From the NCBI GenBank assembly GCA_018816095.1, contig JAHIWP010000055.1, forward strand, positions 1 to 64,000: a DNA stretch of 64,000 bases, in the 5' to 3' direction. The position numbers and the translations under genes were made by a program. Below the pieces are notes generated by a model that was given only the letters and a program-made list of their open reading frames with translations, had not been told where the DNA came from and searched no databases. Source of the stretch: Gammaproteobacteria bacterium (GTDB lineage: Bacteria > Pseudomonadota > Gammaproteobacteria > Pseudomonadales > Pseudomonadaceae). Shown piece after piece: positions 1 through 8,764 of this stretch (position 1 is the stretch's first letter; each line of letters begins with the position of its first letter).

Positions 1-145
1 CGACTTCAGCAAGCTGACCGTCGAGGCGGTCAGTCGCGTGGTAACGAAGATCAATTTACGCCCGCGAAAACGCCTGGGCTGGAAGACGCCGTACGAAGTT
101 TATGCAGGGGTGAGCGTTGCACTTATGTGTTGAATTCAGGCGCCG
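1..145 (+). mobile_element. Right end of an IS30-family insertion sequence (truncated by window edge)
   Basis: Only the 3' end of the element is in the window: the transposase C-terminus followed by a short terminal region. The element lies inside the M66 protease gene, whose coding sequence on the other strand runs into it and stops. The exact outer boundary cannot be fixed because the left end and its inverted repeat are outside the window; it lies a few bases to about 15 bases after the transposase stop at 131-133. IS30 elements usually make target duplications of 2-3 bp, which cannot be checked here. Confidence 0.65.
2..133 (+). CDS. IS30-family transposase, C-terminal fragment
   Basis: Reading from base 2 gives 43 residues to a TGA stop. 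The segment contains NLRPRKRLGWKTPYEVY, which matches the conserved end of IS30-family DDE transposases, where LNxRPRKxLGxxTPxEVF is the hallmark after the catalytic glutamate. The catalytic core lies outside the window, so activity cannot be judged. The stop codon lies almost at the end of the element, as is usual for this family. The family assignment is firm; which named element it is cannot be said. Confidence 0.8.
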   Translation, partial: DFSKLTVEAVSRVVTKINLRPRKRLGWKTPYEVYAGVSVALMC

Positions 146-1193
146 ATTGGGTCAGGTGCGGGTTTTCCTGGCTGACCATGCCGGCGCTGGTGACGCCAAT
201 ATTGGCCAGGTTGATGCCGGTGCTGAACGTCGACTTAGCAGTGTTTTCACGCATATCGCCTTCGTAAACGCCGCCGTTGGATGCGCTGCTGCCATCGATA
301 GCAACGTCGTAAATTTTCCCGCTGCCGATCATCACTCGCGGTAGGTACATGTCCTCGTACTGGCTGGCGACCATGCGCGCAATGGGTACCGTCTGGAAAT
401 ATTCAGTGGCGGCGCGGGCGGGCTGAGTGAGAAACCAATGGCCACTGCCGGTGGGGGGCGGCGTGAGTAAGCCTAAGCGGATGGACTGCACCACCAATTC
501 GCCGGGCGGGGCAAAATCGATAGCACTGTCAGCGATCTGGCCGCTGCGCCCCTGCTCATCCTGTAGACGCAGGGTTACACCGGGTTGCACCCAGTTCCAT
601 GGCAATACGGCCGACCAGGCGCGGCGCGAATACACCACGTCGGGGCGAGCATCCGCGCTGCTGCGATCCGCTTTGTACAGCTGGTCGGGATGGCGCATGG
701 CTAGCTTGCCGAGCGGTTTGCCGTCGAGGGAGACCTCCAGTTCGAGTTGCTGCAGCGTGCCCAGGCTTGGGTCGGGCGTGACCAGCAGCAAGGCCTCACG
801 CTCGCTGGTCAGGCGTGGCATATTGCGCGCTTCGTTGCCGCTGGGGTCTACCGAATGGCTTTGTACAAACTGCAGCATGGCCGGTAGGTTACCGGTTAGG
901 TCATTGCGAACCGGACGTAGCTGGCCGTTCTGATCCTTGTCATAGAAGCCCAGGGCGTTGACTTCGTCGATCACCGCAGAGCTAGGCTCGGGGAATCCCG
1001 GTTTTGCCAAGGGCGGAGGAACCGGCAAGGCTGGCGGTGTGAGTGGCTTGTCCACATCAGGTTGAGTCTGATCTGTTGGCGTTCCAGTGACGCCTGTCGG
1101 TTTGCTACTGCCTCCGCCTCCGCCTTTCTCTAAACAGCCCCCAAGCAGGCAGGCTAAACACAAAACCGACAGTCGCTTCACATAAGGTTGCAT
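123..1193 (-). pseudogene. M66 (StcE/TagA-like) zinc metalloprotease lipoprotein, truncated by the IS30 element
   Basis: The 356-residue product starts with a lipoprotein signal whose lipobox LLGGC puts the lipidated cysteine at about residue 20. A Gly/Pro-rich linker follows. The C-terminal third resembles the start of the StcE M66 peptidase domain: GELVVQSIRLGLLTPP, then EYFQTVPIARMVASQY, then GINLANIGV and QENPH. In the family the zinc site HExxH lies some tens of residues further on. Here the frame runs into the insertion sequence and stops after APEFNT, so the catalytic site is missing. M66 proteins such as StcE and TagA are type II secretion substrates, and this gene lies next to gspD on the same strand. 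It is very probably an interrupted gene whose 3' half lies beyond the insertion. The start has only a weak ribosome binding site. Confidence 0.82.
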
Positions 1194-1237
1194 AACAGAT
1201 CCGGGGCTAAAAATATGGCCGGCATACTGCCTGTGTC

Positions 1238-1261
1238 ACCAGTAAACAGACCTCTACTGGT
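1238..1261. promoter_or_regulatory. 7-bp inverted repeat upstream of the M66 gene
   Basis: ACCAGTA and TACTGGT form perfect arms separated by 10 bases, about 45 bp upstream of the M66 start codon. The symmetry and position fit a regulator site, but no known operator is matched: the half-site order is opposite to a lux-type box. The rest of the 1194-1446 gap shows no gene. Confidence 0.3.
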
Positions 1262-1446
1262 TCACGTTCAGAAGGGCTTTGATAGTTTATTTTGATCGTC
1301 TAGCTATCACTGATAGCGTTGTTTGTTGATAAGTGCCGATTTTTGTCAGCTACGCCGTAGGAAGCGTGATTATGGCGCCTGAACTCCTCTAAGCAGGCGC
1401 TTGCAGCGATAGCGCCTGGGTTAAATTGGGCGCCAATCGCTGCGGT

Positions 1447-3696
1447 TTATTCGGCAATGACCAGCGCGCGGTGCTTGGGCAGCTGTTGCGGGAGTGCAGC
1501 CAGAGCTTGCTCGGCCAGTTCGCGGTTGGGGTAACGGCCGTAACGCACGGCGTAGTGATCGTTGCCATCTTGTTGGCGTTTATGCAAGCGCAATGGCAAG
1601 CCGGTATTACGCTCAAGCAGCGCCTGCATAAAGTCAGGATTACTGCCCTGTATAAGCTCGATGGTGAAGTGCTCTGAGGTGCTTGCTGGGGGGCTGAACG
1701 ATTCACCGCCGAGTCCATCACCCAAGGTGTTGGGGTCTACCGGTTTGGGTTTTTCGATCAGCGTTGCGCTCGGTACGGCGAAGCTTTGTGGCGGCTCTTG
1801 GCGTAAGTCCACCGAAGGCTCGGGGGCGTTGCGGTTAAACAGCTGACTGGCATCTTCCGGCAGGTTGTCGTGGCCACCAGCCTTGCCGAGCAGCCTGAGG
1901 TCGCGGTATTTGCCCAGGCTCAGGTTGGCCAGGCCCACGCCGTCACGCGCCACGCTGGGGCGCAAGAACACCATCAAGTTGCGCTTTTGGCGCACTTCCC
2001 GGGTTGAGCGAAATAGCCGACCAAGCCCCGGAATATCGCCCAGCAGCGGCACCTTGCTTTCGGTGCTGGTGACATCGTCCTGAATCAAGCCGCCGAGCAC
2101 GATGACCTGGCCGTCATCGGCCAGTACGGTGCTTTTAATTGAGCGCTTATTGGTGACCAGGTCCACGGCCTGAGCATTCAGCCCGGAGCTTGGGGCGATG
2201 GAGGAAATTTCCTGCTCAATGACCAGGCGCAGGGTCGCACCTTCGTTGATGTGCGGTGTGACCTTAAGGGTTACGCCGATATCTTTACGCTCGATCGTGG
2301 TGAATGGGTTGCTCGAGCCGGCCGCATCGGTGGTGTAGGAGCCGGTCTGAAAGGGCACGTTCTGCCCAACCAGGATCTCGGCGGTCTGATTGTCCAAGGT
2401 CAGCAGCGTCGGTGTGGACAGCAAATTGCTCTTGCTGTTGGCCGACAGCGCCGTCACCAATGCGCCGAACTTGTCATTGCCAATGCCCAGGATGGCGCCG
2501 TTGGGTAAGCCTGCGGCCAATGCGGCGTCCTCGCCGCTGGCAATTGCGCCGAGCAGGGTGCCGACTGACAGGCCCGTGTCGCTGAAATTGACCCCGCCCA
2601 GGCCCGCCGTGCCGCTGCGGCCATCAATCGCCCATTGCACGCCGAGGGCTTCGCTGATGTCGCCAGACATTTCGACAATCGCGGCTTCAACCAAGACCTG
2701 TGCGCGGGGCACGTCCAGTTGGCGCACTAAGTCCTCGAACATGCTCACGGTATCGGCTTCAGCCATGATCACAATGGCGTTCAAACTTTCATCGGCCCGA
2801 ATCATCAGTTTGAGCGGTGAGCCACTGGCCCCCTCACTTTGTTGCATGTTTTCGCCGAAATCACCCAGGGTGCTGGCCATTTCCTTGGCATCGCCATAGC
2901 GCAGGCGAATTACCCGGGTATTGGCTGAGCGCGAGCTTGGTGTATCAAGGCTCTGGGCCAGTTTTAGCAAGCGCGCACGGGCTTCGTGCGGACCCAGCAG
3001 TAGCAGGCGATTGGCGCGTGTATCGGCAATCACCTGAGCGCCGCCACCTTGGTTGTTTTTCAGCGAGCGATTGATCACCTCGCTCATGTCGTGCACCCAA
3101 GCATGGCGCAGCTCGTAAACGCTGAAGTCGTCCTGATTGCTGCTGTCGAGCTGGCGGATGATGTCGCCGATGCGGCTGATATTAGCCGGCGTGTCGCTGA
3201 TGATCAGCGAATTGGACGAGCTTACGGCTGCCAGGTGGCCGTAGTTCGCCACCAACGGGCGTATGAGCGGGATCAGATCGTTGGCCGCGCCATGCTGCAC
3301 CTGGATAACCCGGGTTTCCATATTTCCCTGAGTGCCCGCCGCCGCGCGAGCCTCGTTGCTGGGTATGACACTGAGTTGATTGCCATCGGGCATCACCGCA
3401 TAGCCGTGGGTGGTCATGACCGAAAGGAATAACTTGTACACCTCCGCCAGGGCCATGGGCTCTTGGGCGATCACCGTGACGTGGCCTTTGACCCGCGGAT
3501 CAATCACGAACGTTTGATTGCTGATGGTGGAAATCTGCTCGATGAAGTCGCGGATGTCCGCATCCTTCATATTGATCGTCCAGCTGTCTGTGGTTTCTGG
3601 CTCGGTGGCATTGGCCATAGAAAGTGCGGTACTGGCCAAAATGGCAATAAGCGGCAGGGCCAGGCGCAGAGCGAGTCTGCTGGAAAGTTTGCTCAT
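1447..3696 (-). CDS. gspD: Type II secretion secretin GspD (XcpQ-like) with C-terminal SPOR-like domain
   Basis: GspD forms the outer-membrane channel of the type II secretion system. The start is placed at 3696 because MSKLSSRLALRL begins a proper signal peptide ending near ANA; an upstream ATG at 3747 would only add 17 polar residues. After the signal come the N0 domain (MKDADIRDFIEQIS), N1-N3 repeats and the secretin core with VPLLGDIPGLGRLFR near its end. After a Pro-rich linker, residues 675-749 form an additional domain (FTIELIQGS ... YAVRYGRYPNRELAEQAL) that looks like a SPOR peptidoglycan-binding fold. This makes the protein about 90 residues longer than P. aeruginosa XcpQ as I recall it. 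No gspC precedes it. It is transcribed divergently from gspE. Secretin identity is certain; the SPOR call is by pattern only. Confidence 0.93.
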   Translation of the reverse strand: MSKLSSRLALRLALPLIAILASTALSMANATEPETTDSWTINMKDADIRDFIEQISTISNQTFVIDPRVKGHVTVIAQEPMALAEVYKLFLSVMTTHGYAVMPDGNQLSVIPSNEARAAAGTQGNMETRVIQVQHGAANDLIPLIRPLVANYGHLAAVSSSNSLIISDTPANISRIGDIIRQLDSSNQDDFSVYELRHAWVHDMSEVINRSLKNNQGGGAQVIADTRANRLLLLGPHEARARLLKLAQSLDTPSSRSANTRVIRLRYGDAKEMASTLGDFGENMQQSEGASGSPLKLMIRADESLNAIVIMAEADTVSMFEDLVRQLDVPRAQVLVEAAIVEMSGDISEALGVQWAIDGRSGTAGLGGVNFSDTGLSVGTLLGAIASGEDAALAAGLPNGAILGIGNDKFGALVTALSANSKSNLLSTPTLLTLDNQTAEILVGQNVPFQTGSYTTDAAGSSNPFTTIERKDIGVTLKVTPHINEGATLRLVIEQEISSIAPSSGLNAQAVDLVTNKRSIKSTVLADDGQVIVLGGLIQDDVTSTESKVPLLGDIPGLGRLFRSTREVRQKRNLMVFLRPSVARDGVGLANLSLGKYRDLRLLGKAGGHDNLPEDASQLFNRNAPEPSVDLRQEPPQSFAVPSATLIEKPKPVDPNTLGDGLGGESFSPPASTSEHFTIELIQGSNPDFMQALLERNTGLPLRLHKRQQDGNDHYAVRYGRYPNRELAEQALAALPQQLPKHRALVIAE

Positions 3697-3873
3697 GGGG
3701 GTGTTGTCTCTATTGTCCGAGCGTGCGCGGTGTCTGCGCTCAGCCAAGATGGGGTGCTATAAACGTTGGGTGAGATACAGGTAAGTAACGCGTTGTGTGC
3801 GGGGGGATACGCTGCTACCGGTGGAGCACGTGTTCAGTTGCGCGGATACTACTGAGCAATGGCTGTATTTCTA

Positions 3874-3892
3874 AGATCGGTTTACACGATCT
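3874..3892. promoter_or_regulatory. Inverted repeat in the gspD/gspE divergent promoter region
   Basis: AGATCG and CGATCT are perfect 6-bp arms around a 7-base spacer (GTTTACA), roughly 100 bp before gspE and 180 bp before gspD. The 3697-3990 gap must hold both divergent promoters, so a symmetric site here could be a shared operator. It does not resemble a lux-type box. Nothing else recognisable was found in the gap, and no gspC. Confidence 0.3.
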
Positions 3893-3990
3893 GCGAGGTG
3901 AATCGCATTTTGTGGTTTATTCTGCGCAAAGAGCGAGAATGCCGGCAAGATAGCCGCCCTATTACGTATAGATAGCCTTGGTGACTACGC

Positions 3991-5478
3991 ATGCGGTCCA
4001 CCTTTTTAACTGTTCAGCCGCCGCGATTATCCTTTGCTTTTGCCCGTCGCCAGGGTGTGTTTTTCTTTAAGCACGAGCAGCAGTGGCAGCTGTGCGTACG
4101 TGAAGGTAGTGATCTTTGCGTGGTGCAAGAAGCCCAGCGGGTTGCCGCTTCGGTGCTGACGCTGCAATGGTTGCCTGCCGCTGCGTTTGAACAGGCCCTG
4201 GCCAAGGCTTACCAGCACGACTCAGCATCCATGCAGTTGGCCGAAGATTTGGGCGGGAGCCTGGATTTGGCCTCCTTAGCCGAACAGGTGCCAGAAACCG
4301 AGGACCTGCTTGAGCAAGAGGACAACGCGCCGATTATCCGTTTGATCAACGCCATTCTCGGCGAAGCGATCAAGGAAAATGCCTCGGATATTCACCTGGA
4401 AACCTTCGAGAAACGCTTGGTTGTGCGTTTTCGCGTGGATGGCATTCTGCGTGAAGTGCTGGAGCCCAAGCGGGAGCTGGCGGCGCTGCTGGTCTCCAGA
4501 ATCAAGGTGATGGCGCGCCTGGATATCGCCGAGAAGCGCGTGCCGCAGGACGGGCGGATTTCCCTGAAGGTCGGTGGCCGTGAGGTGGATGTGCGGGTCT
4601 CCACGCTGCCTTCGGCCAATGGCGAGCGGGTGGTGCTGCGTTTGCTCGACAAGCAGGCTGGCCGCTTGAACTTGCAGCACCTGGGCATGAGTGCGCGCGA
4701 CCGTGAGTTGATGGAAGCCACGGTGCGTAAGCCTCACGGTATTTTGCTGGTGACTGGCCCCACCGGCTCGGGCAAGACCACCACGCTGTATGCCAGCCTG
4801 GTCAGCCTGAATGACCGCACGCGCAATATCCTCACCGTTGAAGACCCGATCGAATACCACCTCGAGGGCATCGGCCAGACCCAGGTCAACACCAAGGTCG
4901 AGATGACCTTTGCCCGCGGACTGCGCGCCATCTTGCGCCAGGACCCCGACGTGGTGATGGTCGGCGAAATTCGTGACAAGGAAACCGCCGAAATCGCCGT
5001 ACAGGCCTCCTTAACCGGTCACCTGGTGCTGTCGACCTTGCACACCAACAGTGCGATTGGTGCGATTACCCGCTTGGTGGACATGGGCATTGAGCCGTTT
5101 CTGTTGGCGTCATCCTTGCTCGGTGTCTTGGCCCAGCGTCTGGTGCGAGTGCTCTGCCCGCATTGCAAACAGGCCTACCAGGCGGATGAAGCCGAGTGCG
5201 CGCTGCTCGGTGTGGCTGCCGACGTTGCGCCGACGCTGTATCACGCGGGTGGTTGTGCTGAGTGTCATCAGCAGGGCTACCGTGGCCGTACCGGGATCTA
5301 TGAGTTGGTGGTGTTTGATGAGCACTTGCGCACGCTTATTCACAGCGCTGCGTCCGAGCAGGAAATGACCCGTCACGCCCGTAGCCTCGGTCCGAGTATT
5401 CGTGAGGATGGTCGGCGCAAGGTATTGGAAGGGGTGACCACGGTCGCGGAAGTGCTGCGCGTGACTCGCGAAGAATGA
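3991..5478 (+). CDS. gspE: Type II secretion ATPase GspE (XcpR-like)
   Basis: Hexameric cytoplasmic ATPase that drives pseudopilus assembly. The 495-residue protein has an N-terminal GspE/PilB domain, Walker A GPTGSGKT at residues 256-263, the Asp box LTVEDPIEY, Walker B around [12 protein letters not shown] (319-330), the His box [12 protein letters not shown], and a C-terminal tetracysteine zinc module with Cys389, Cys392, Cys422 and Cys425. All expected motifs are intact. It heads a tightly packed plus-strand operon gspEFGHIJKLM; gspF follows after 13 bases. The start ATG has only a weak GGTGA ribosome binding site. Family assignment is certain. Confidence 0.96.
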   Translation: MRSTFLTVQPPRLSFAFARRQGVFFFKHEQQWQLCVREGSDLCVVQEAQRVAASVLTLQWLPAAAFEQALAKAYQHDSASMQLAEDLGGSLDLASLAEQVPETEDLLEQEDNAPIIRLINAILGEAIKENASDIHLETFEKRLVVRFRVDGILREVLEPKRELAALLVSRIKVMARLDIAEKRVPQDGRISLKVGGREVDVRVSTLPSANGERVVLRLLDKQAGRLNLQHLGMSARDRELMEATVRKPHGILLVTGPTGSGKTTTLYASLVSLNDRTRNILTVEDPIEYHLEGIGQTQVNTKVEMTFARGLRAILRQDPDVVMVGEIRDKETAEIAVQASLTGHLVLSTLHTNSAIGAITRLVDMGIEPFLLASSLLGVLAQRLVRVLCPHCKQAYQADEAECALLGVAADVAPTLYHAGGCAECHQQGYRGRTGIYELVVFDEHLRTLIHSAASEQEMTRHARSLGPSIREDGRRKVLEGVTTVAEVLRVTREE

Positions 5479-5491
5479 GTGGGGACGAATA

Positions 5492-6709
5492 ATGGCTGCC
5501 TTCGAATACCTCGCGCTCGATGGCAAAGGCCGCCAGCAGAAAGGTGTGCTGGAGGCCGATAGTGCCCGTCAGGTGCGGCAGATGCTGCGTGAGCGGCAGC
5601 TGGCGCCTTTGGCTGTTAAAGCCACGCGCACCCGGGAACATGCCGGCGCAGCTAGCCATTTCAGTTTTTCTCGCGGTATTTCCGCTCGTGATCTGGCATT
5701 GATTACCCGTCAGTTGGCGACCTTGGTGCAGGCCGCGTTACCGATTGAGGAGGCCCTGCGCGCGGCAGCTGCGCAGGCTATTTCGCCGCGCATTCAGGGC
5801 ATGTTGCTGGCGGTGCGGGCGCGGGTGTTGGAGGGGCATGACCTGGCCAGCAGCCTGAAAGAGTTCCCGTCGGCGTTCCCCGAGCTTTACCGTGCCACCG
5901 TGGCGGCCGGTGAGCATGCCGGCCATTTGGGCCCGGTACTGGAGCAGTTGGCCGACTACACCGAGCAGCGCCAGCAGTCGCGGCAGAAAATCCAGCTGGC
6001 GCTGCTCTATCCGCTGATCCTGATGTGCACCTCTTTGCTGATCGTCGGCTTCCTGCTCGGCTATGTGGTGCCCGATGTGGTGCGGGTGTTTATTGATTCC
6101 GGGCAAACCCTGCCGGCATTGACCCGCGGCCTGATTGCCTTAAGTGACTGGGTCAAAGGTTGGGGCTGGCTGGCGGTGATTATCCTGGTGCTGAGTGTAT
6201 TGGCCTTGCGCTGGGCGTTGCGCGATGAGGTGATCAAGACCCGCTGGCATGGTTTTTTGCTGCGCATCCCGCTGCTGGGGCGTTTGATTCGTGCGACTGA
6301 TTGCGCGCGGTTTGCTTCGACCCTGGCGATACTGACCCGCAGCGGCGTGCCCTTAGTTGACGCCCTGGGGATTGGCGCACAGGTTATCGCTAACCGAGTG
6401 ATCCGTGCGGATGTGGTCATCGCCGCGCAAAAAGTGCGCGAGGGCGGCAGCCTCACCCGTGCGCTGGAAGCCAGCGGGCAGTTCCCGCCGATGATGCTGC
6501 ACATGATTGCCAGTGGTGAACGCTCCGGCGAATTGGACCAGATGCTGGCCCGCACGGCGCGTAATCAGGAAAACGATCTGAGTGCCCAAGTGGCGCTGCT
6601 GGTCGGTCTGTTTGAGCCGTTTATGCTGGTGTTTATGGGGGCGGTGGTGCTGGTGATCGTGCTGGCCATTCTGCTGCCGATTCTGTCTCTCAATCAGTTG
6701 GTGGGGTAA
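5492..6709 (+). CDS. gspF: Type II secretion inner-membrane platform protein GspF (XcpS-like)
   Basis: Polytopic inner-membrane protein that couples the GspE ATPase to pseudopilin assembly. The 405 residues show two duplicated GspF domains, each followed by hydrophobic stretches, with membrane segments near residues 170-190, 220-240 and 375-400. The N-terminus AAFEYLALDGKGRQQKGV is the family hallmark, as is the segment LARTARNQENDL before the last membrane span. Length is normal. It lies 13 bases after gspE and 3 bases before gspG, so it is co-transcribed. Confidence 0.95.
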   Translation: MAAFEYLALDGKGRQQKGVLEADSARQVRQMLRERQLAPLAVKATRTREHAGAASHFSFSRGISARDLALITRQLATLVQAALPIEEALRAAAAQAISPRIQGMLLAVRARVLEGHDLASSLKEFPSAFPELYRATVAAGEHAGHLGPVLEQLADYTEQRQQSRQKIQLALLYPLILMCTSLLIVGFLLGYVVPDVVRVFIDSGQTLPALTRGLIALSDWVKGWGWLAVIILVLSVLALRWALRDEVIKTRWHGFLLRIPLLGRLIRATDCARFASTLAILTRSGVPLVDALGIGAQVIANRVIRADVVIAAQKVREGGSLTRALEASGQFPPMMLHMIASGERSGELDQMLARTARNQENDLSAQVALLVGLFEPFMLVFMGAVVLVIVLAILLPILSLNQLVG

Positions 6710-6712
6710 GCA

Positions 6713-7138
6713 GTGAGCAAGACACAGAAAGGTTTTACGCTGATCGAAATCATGGTGGTGGTGGTGATCCTGGGCATTCTGGCGGCTCTGGTTGTGCCGC
6801 AAGTGATGAGCCGGCCTGATCAGGCCAAGGTTACTGTCGCTAAGGGCGACATCAAGGCGGTGTCGGCTGCACTGGACATGTACAAGCTGGACAACCACGC
6901 CTACCCAAGCACCCAGCAGGGGCTTGAGGCGTTGGTGAAAAAGCCATCCGGCAGCCCGCAGCCGAAAAACTGGAACCGCGACGGTTACCTCAAACGCATG
7001 CCGGTCGATCCCTGGGGCAATGTTTATCAGTATCTGGCTCCCGGTACTAAAGGGGCTTTTGACCTCTATTCCCTGGGGGCGGATGGCAAGGATGGCGGTA
7101 TCGATCAGGATGCCGATATCGGTAACTGGGACCTCTGA
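6713..7138 (+). CDS. gspG: Major pseudopilin GspG (XcpT-like)
   Basis: Main building block of the type II secretion pseudopilus. The start is GTG, 3 bases after gspF. The prepilin leader ends KG and is followed by FTLIEIMVVVVILG, so cleavage and N-methylation by a PilD-type peptidase are expected; Glu5 of the mature protein is present. The C-terminal part contains the calcium-binding-type tail with DPWGNVYQY and SLGADGKDGG, typical of GspG. The length, 141 residues, is normal for the family. Confidence 0.96.
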   Translation: MSKTQKGFTLIEIMVVVVILGILAALVVPQVMSRPDQAKVTVAKGDIKAVSAALDMYKLDNHAYPSTQQGLEALVKKPSGSPQPKNWNRDGYLKRMPVDPWGNVYQYLAPGTKGAFDLYSLGADGKDGGIDQDADIGNWDL

Positions 7139-7143
7139 CCCGT

Positions 7144-7686
7144 ATGTGCCAGCAACCGAATCGGCTTGGCGGCTTTACCCTGATCGAGCTGCTGGTGGTG
7201 CTGGTGATTCTCGGCAGCCTGATCGGTCTGGCGGTGCTCAGTGTGGGCATTGCCGGCCCAGGGCGGGAGCTGCACAACGAAGCCGAACGGCTGGCTGGAT
7301 TGATCGGCGTGCTGGCTGAAGAGGCCGTGCTGGACAATCAGGAATACGGGCTGTTGCTGGCTCGAGAGTCTTATCAAGTGCTGCGCTATGACCCGCTCAA
7401 GCAGGCCTGGCAAACGCTGGGCAGCAAAGCGCATGCATTACCAGTTTGGGCCGAATTGAGCGTTGAGCTGGAGGGCGCTGCGTTGGCGTTGCCGTCATCT
7501 GCAGGCGATGCACCCACTAAGGTGGGGCTGCTGCCACAGTTACTGCTGTTATCGAGTGGCGAGATCAGTCCATTTCGTTTGCGCTTGGCTGAGCGTCGTA
7601 GCGATGGTTTGCGCCTGCAACTGGTCAGCGATGGCTTTCGTTTGCCGGTGGTCGAAGTCCTGCAGCCAGCAGGGCGCAATCAATGA
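7144..7686 (+). CDS. gspH: Minor pseudopilin GspH (XcpU-like)
   Basis: Minor pseudopilin incorporated in the pseudopilus. The N-terminus MCQQPNRLGG precedes FTLIELLVVLVILG, a class III prepilin cleavage site with Glu5. The remainder (180 residues in all) is a variable globular domain, as is usual for GspH. It starts 5 bases after gspG and its stop overlaps the gspI start (ATGA). Assignment rests on the pilin motif, length and operon position. Confidence 0.9.
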   Translation: MCQQPNRLGGFTLIELLVVLVILGSLIGLAVLSVGIAGPGRELHNEAERLAGLIGVLAEEAVLDNQEYGLLLARESYQVLRYDPLKQAWQTLGSKAHALPVWAELSVELEGAALALPSSAGDAPTKVGLLPQLLLLSSGEISPFRLRLAERRSDGLRLQLVSDGFRLPVVEVLQPAGRNQ

Positions 7687-8072
7687 AGCGCCTGGGCGGT
7701 TTTACGTTATTGGAGGTGCTGGTGGCCTTGGCGATTTTCGCTCTGGTCGCCGCCAGCGTGCTGACCGCCACCGCCCGCAGCCTACAAATCGCCGCCCGCC
7801 TGGAGGATAAAACCCTGGCGATGTGGATTGCCGATAACCGCTTGAGTGAAATGCAGTTGGCGCGCGAGCCAGTGGCGGATGGTCGTGAGCAGGGTGAAGT
7901 AGCGTTCGCCGGGCGGCGTTGGCAATGGCAAAGCGAAGTCGAGGCGACCAGCGAGGCGGATATGCGCCGTGTCACGTTGTGGGTGGCACCGATGGCGCAG
8001 GATCGCTCCGCCGGCGGTGTGCGTGAGCGTGCCGTGGTCAGCCTAAATGGCTTTATCGGGGTGATGCGATGA
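7683..8072 (+). CDS. gspI: Minor pseudopilin GspI (XcpV-like)
   Basis: Short minor pseudopilin of 129 residues that initiates pseudopilus assembly with GspJ and GspK. The leader MKRLGG is followed by FTLLEVLVALAIFAL, the GspI-type cleavage site with Glu5. The middle segment LAMWIADNRLSEMQL and the Trp-rich strand RRWQWQSEV are typical for GspI. Translationally coupled at both ends: it overlaps gspH by 4 bases and gspJ by 4 bases. Confidence 0.93.
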   Translation: MKRLGGFTLLEVLVALAIFALVAASVLTATARSLQIAARLEDKTLAMWIADNRLSEMQLAREPVADGREQGEVAFAGRRWQWQSEVEATSEADMRRVTLWVAPMAQDRSAGGVRERAVVSLNGFIGVMR

Positions 8073-8764
8073 GGGCGATGCGCGGTTTCACCTTGCTTGA
8101 ATTACTGATCGCCATCGCCATCTTCGCACTGCTGGGGCTGGGCACTTACCGAATGCTCGACAGCGTGCTGCAAACCGATAAGGTTACTCGCAGTCATGAA
8201 CTGCAGTTGCGTGAGCTGGTGCGCGCCATGGCGGCGTTCGAGCGCGATATGCTGCAGGTGCAGGCTCGGCCAGTGCGCGACGCCTTTGGCGACTCGCGCG
8301 CCGCATTGCTGGGCGACGGGCCTGAAAACCCGGTCTTGGAGTTGACGCGCAATGGTTGGCGCAACCCGTTGGGGCAGCCCCGTTCAAGCCTGCAGCGGGT
8401 GCGCTGGCAGCTCAGTGGTGAGCAATGGCAGCGGCGTTACTGGGGCGTGCTGGATCAGGCTCAGGACAGTCAGCCGCAGATTCAGCAGGCGCTGGACGGT
8501 GTCACCCAGCTGCAGCTGCGTTACCTGGACCAGGCGGGTATCTGGCAGAGCAATTGGCCGCCGCTGGACAAAAAGCCCGATGAGGCGCTTATCGTTCTGC
8601 CGCAAGCCATTGAACTGGTGCTGCAGCATCGCCGTTATGGCGAGTTGCGCCGGCTACTGCGCCTGCCTGAAGGCTTGCCTGAGCGTCTGCAACAAGCAGC
8701 GCAGCAGAATCCCGAGGGCTCTGCTGAATTAGCCGATGAACCTCCTGCAGAGCCACAGCCATGA
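8069..8764 (+). CDS. gspJ: Minor pseudopilin GspJ (XcpW-like)
   Basis: Minor pseudopilin of 231 residues in the pseudopilus tip complex with GspI and GspK. The leader MRAMRG precedes FTLLELLIAIAIFALLGLGTYRML, with Glu5 present. An internal ATG three codons later would give a shorter leader; the first ATG, overlapping the gspI stop as ATGA, is preferred. The downstream pattern LRELVRAMAAFERDMLQV is characteristic for GspJ. The C-terminus ends in a Pro/Glu-rich tail. Confidence 0.93.
   Translation: MRAMRGFTLLELLIAIAIFALLGLGTYRMLDSVLQTDKVTRSHELQLRELVRAMAAFERDMLQVQARPVRDAFGDSRAALLGDGPENPVLELTRNGWRNPLGQPRSSLQRVRWQLSGEQWQRRYWGVLDQAQDSQPQIQQALDGVTQLQLRYLDQAGIWQSNWPPLDKKPDEALIVLPQAIELVLQHRRYGELRRLLRLPEGLPERLQQAAQQNPEGSAELADEPPAEPQP

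Noticed and set aside
1219..1249. Possible lux-type box before the M66 gene
   Set aside because: CTGTG...ACAG is spaced 15 bases instead of the 12 of CT-N12-AG, so it does not fit.
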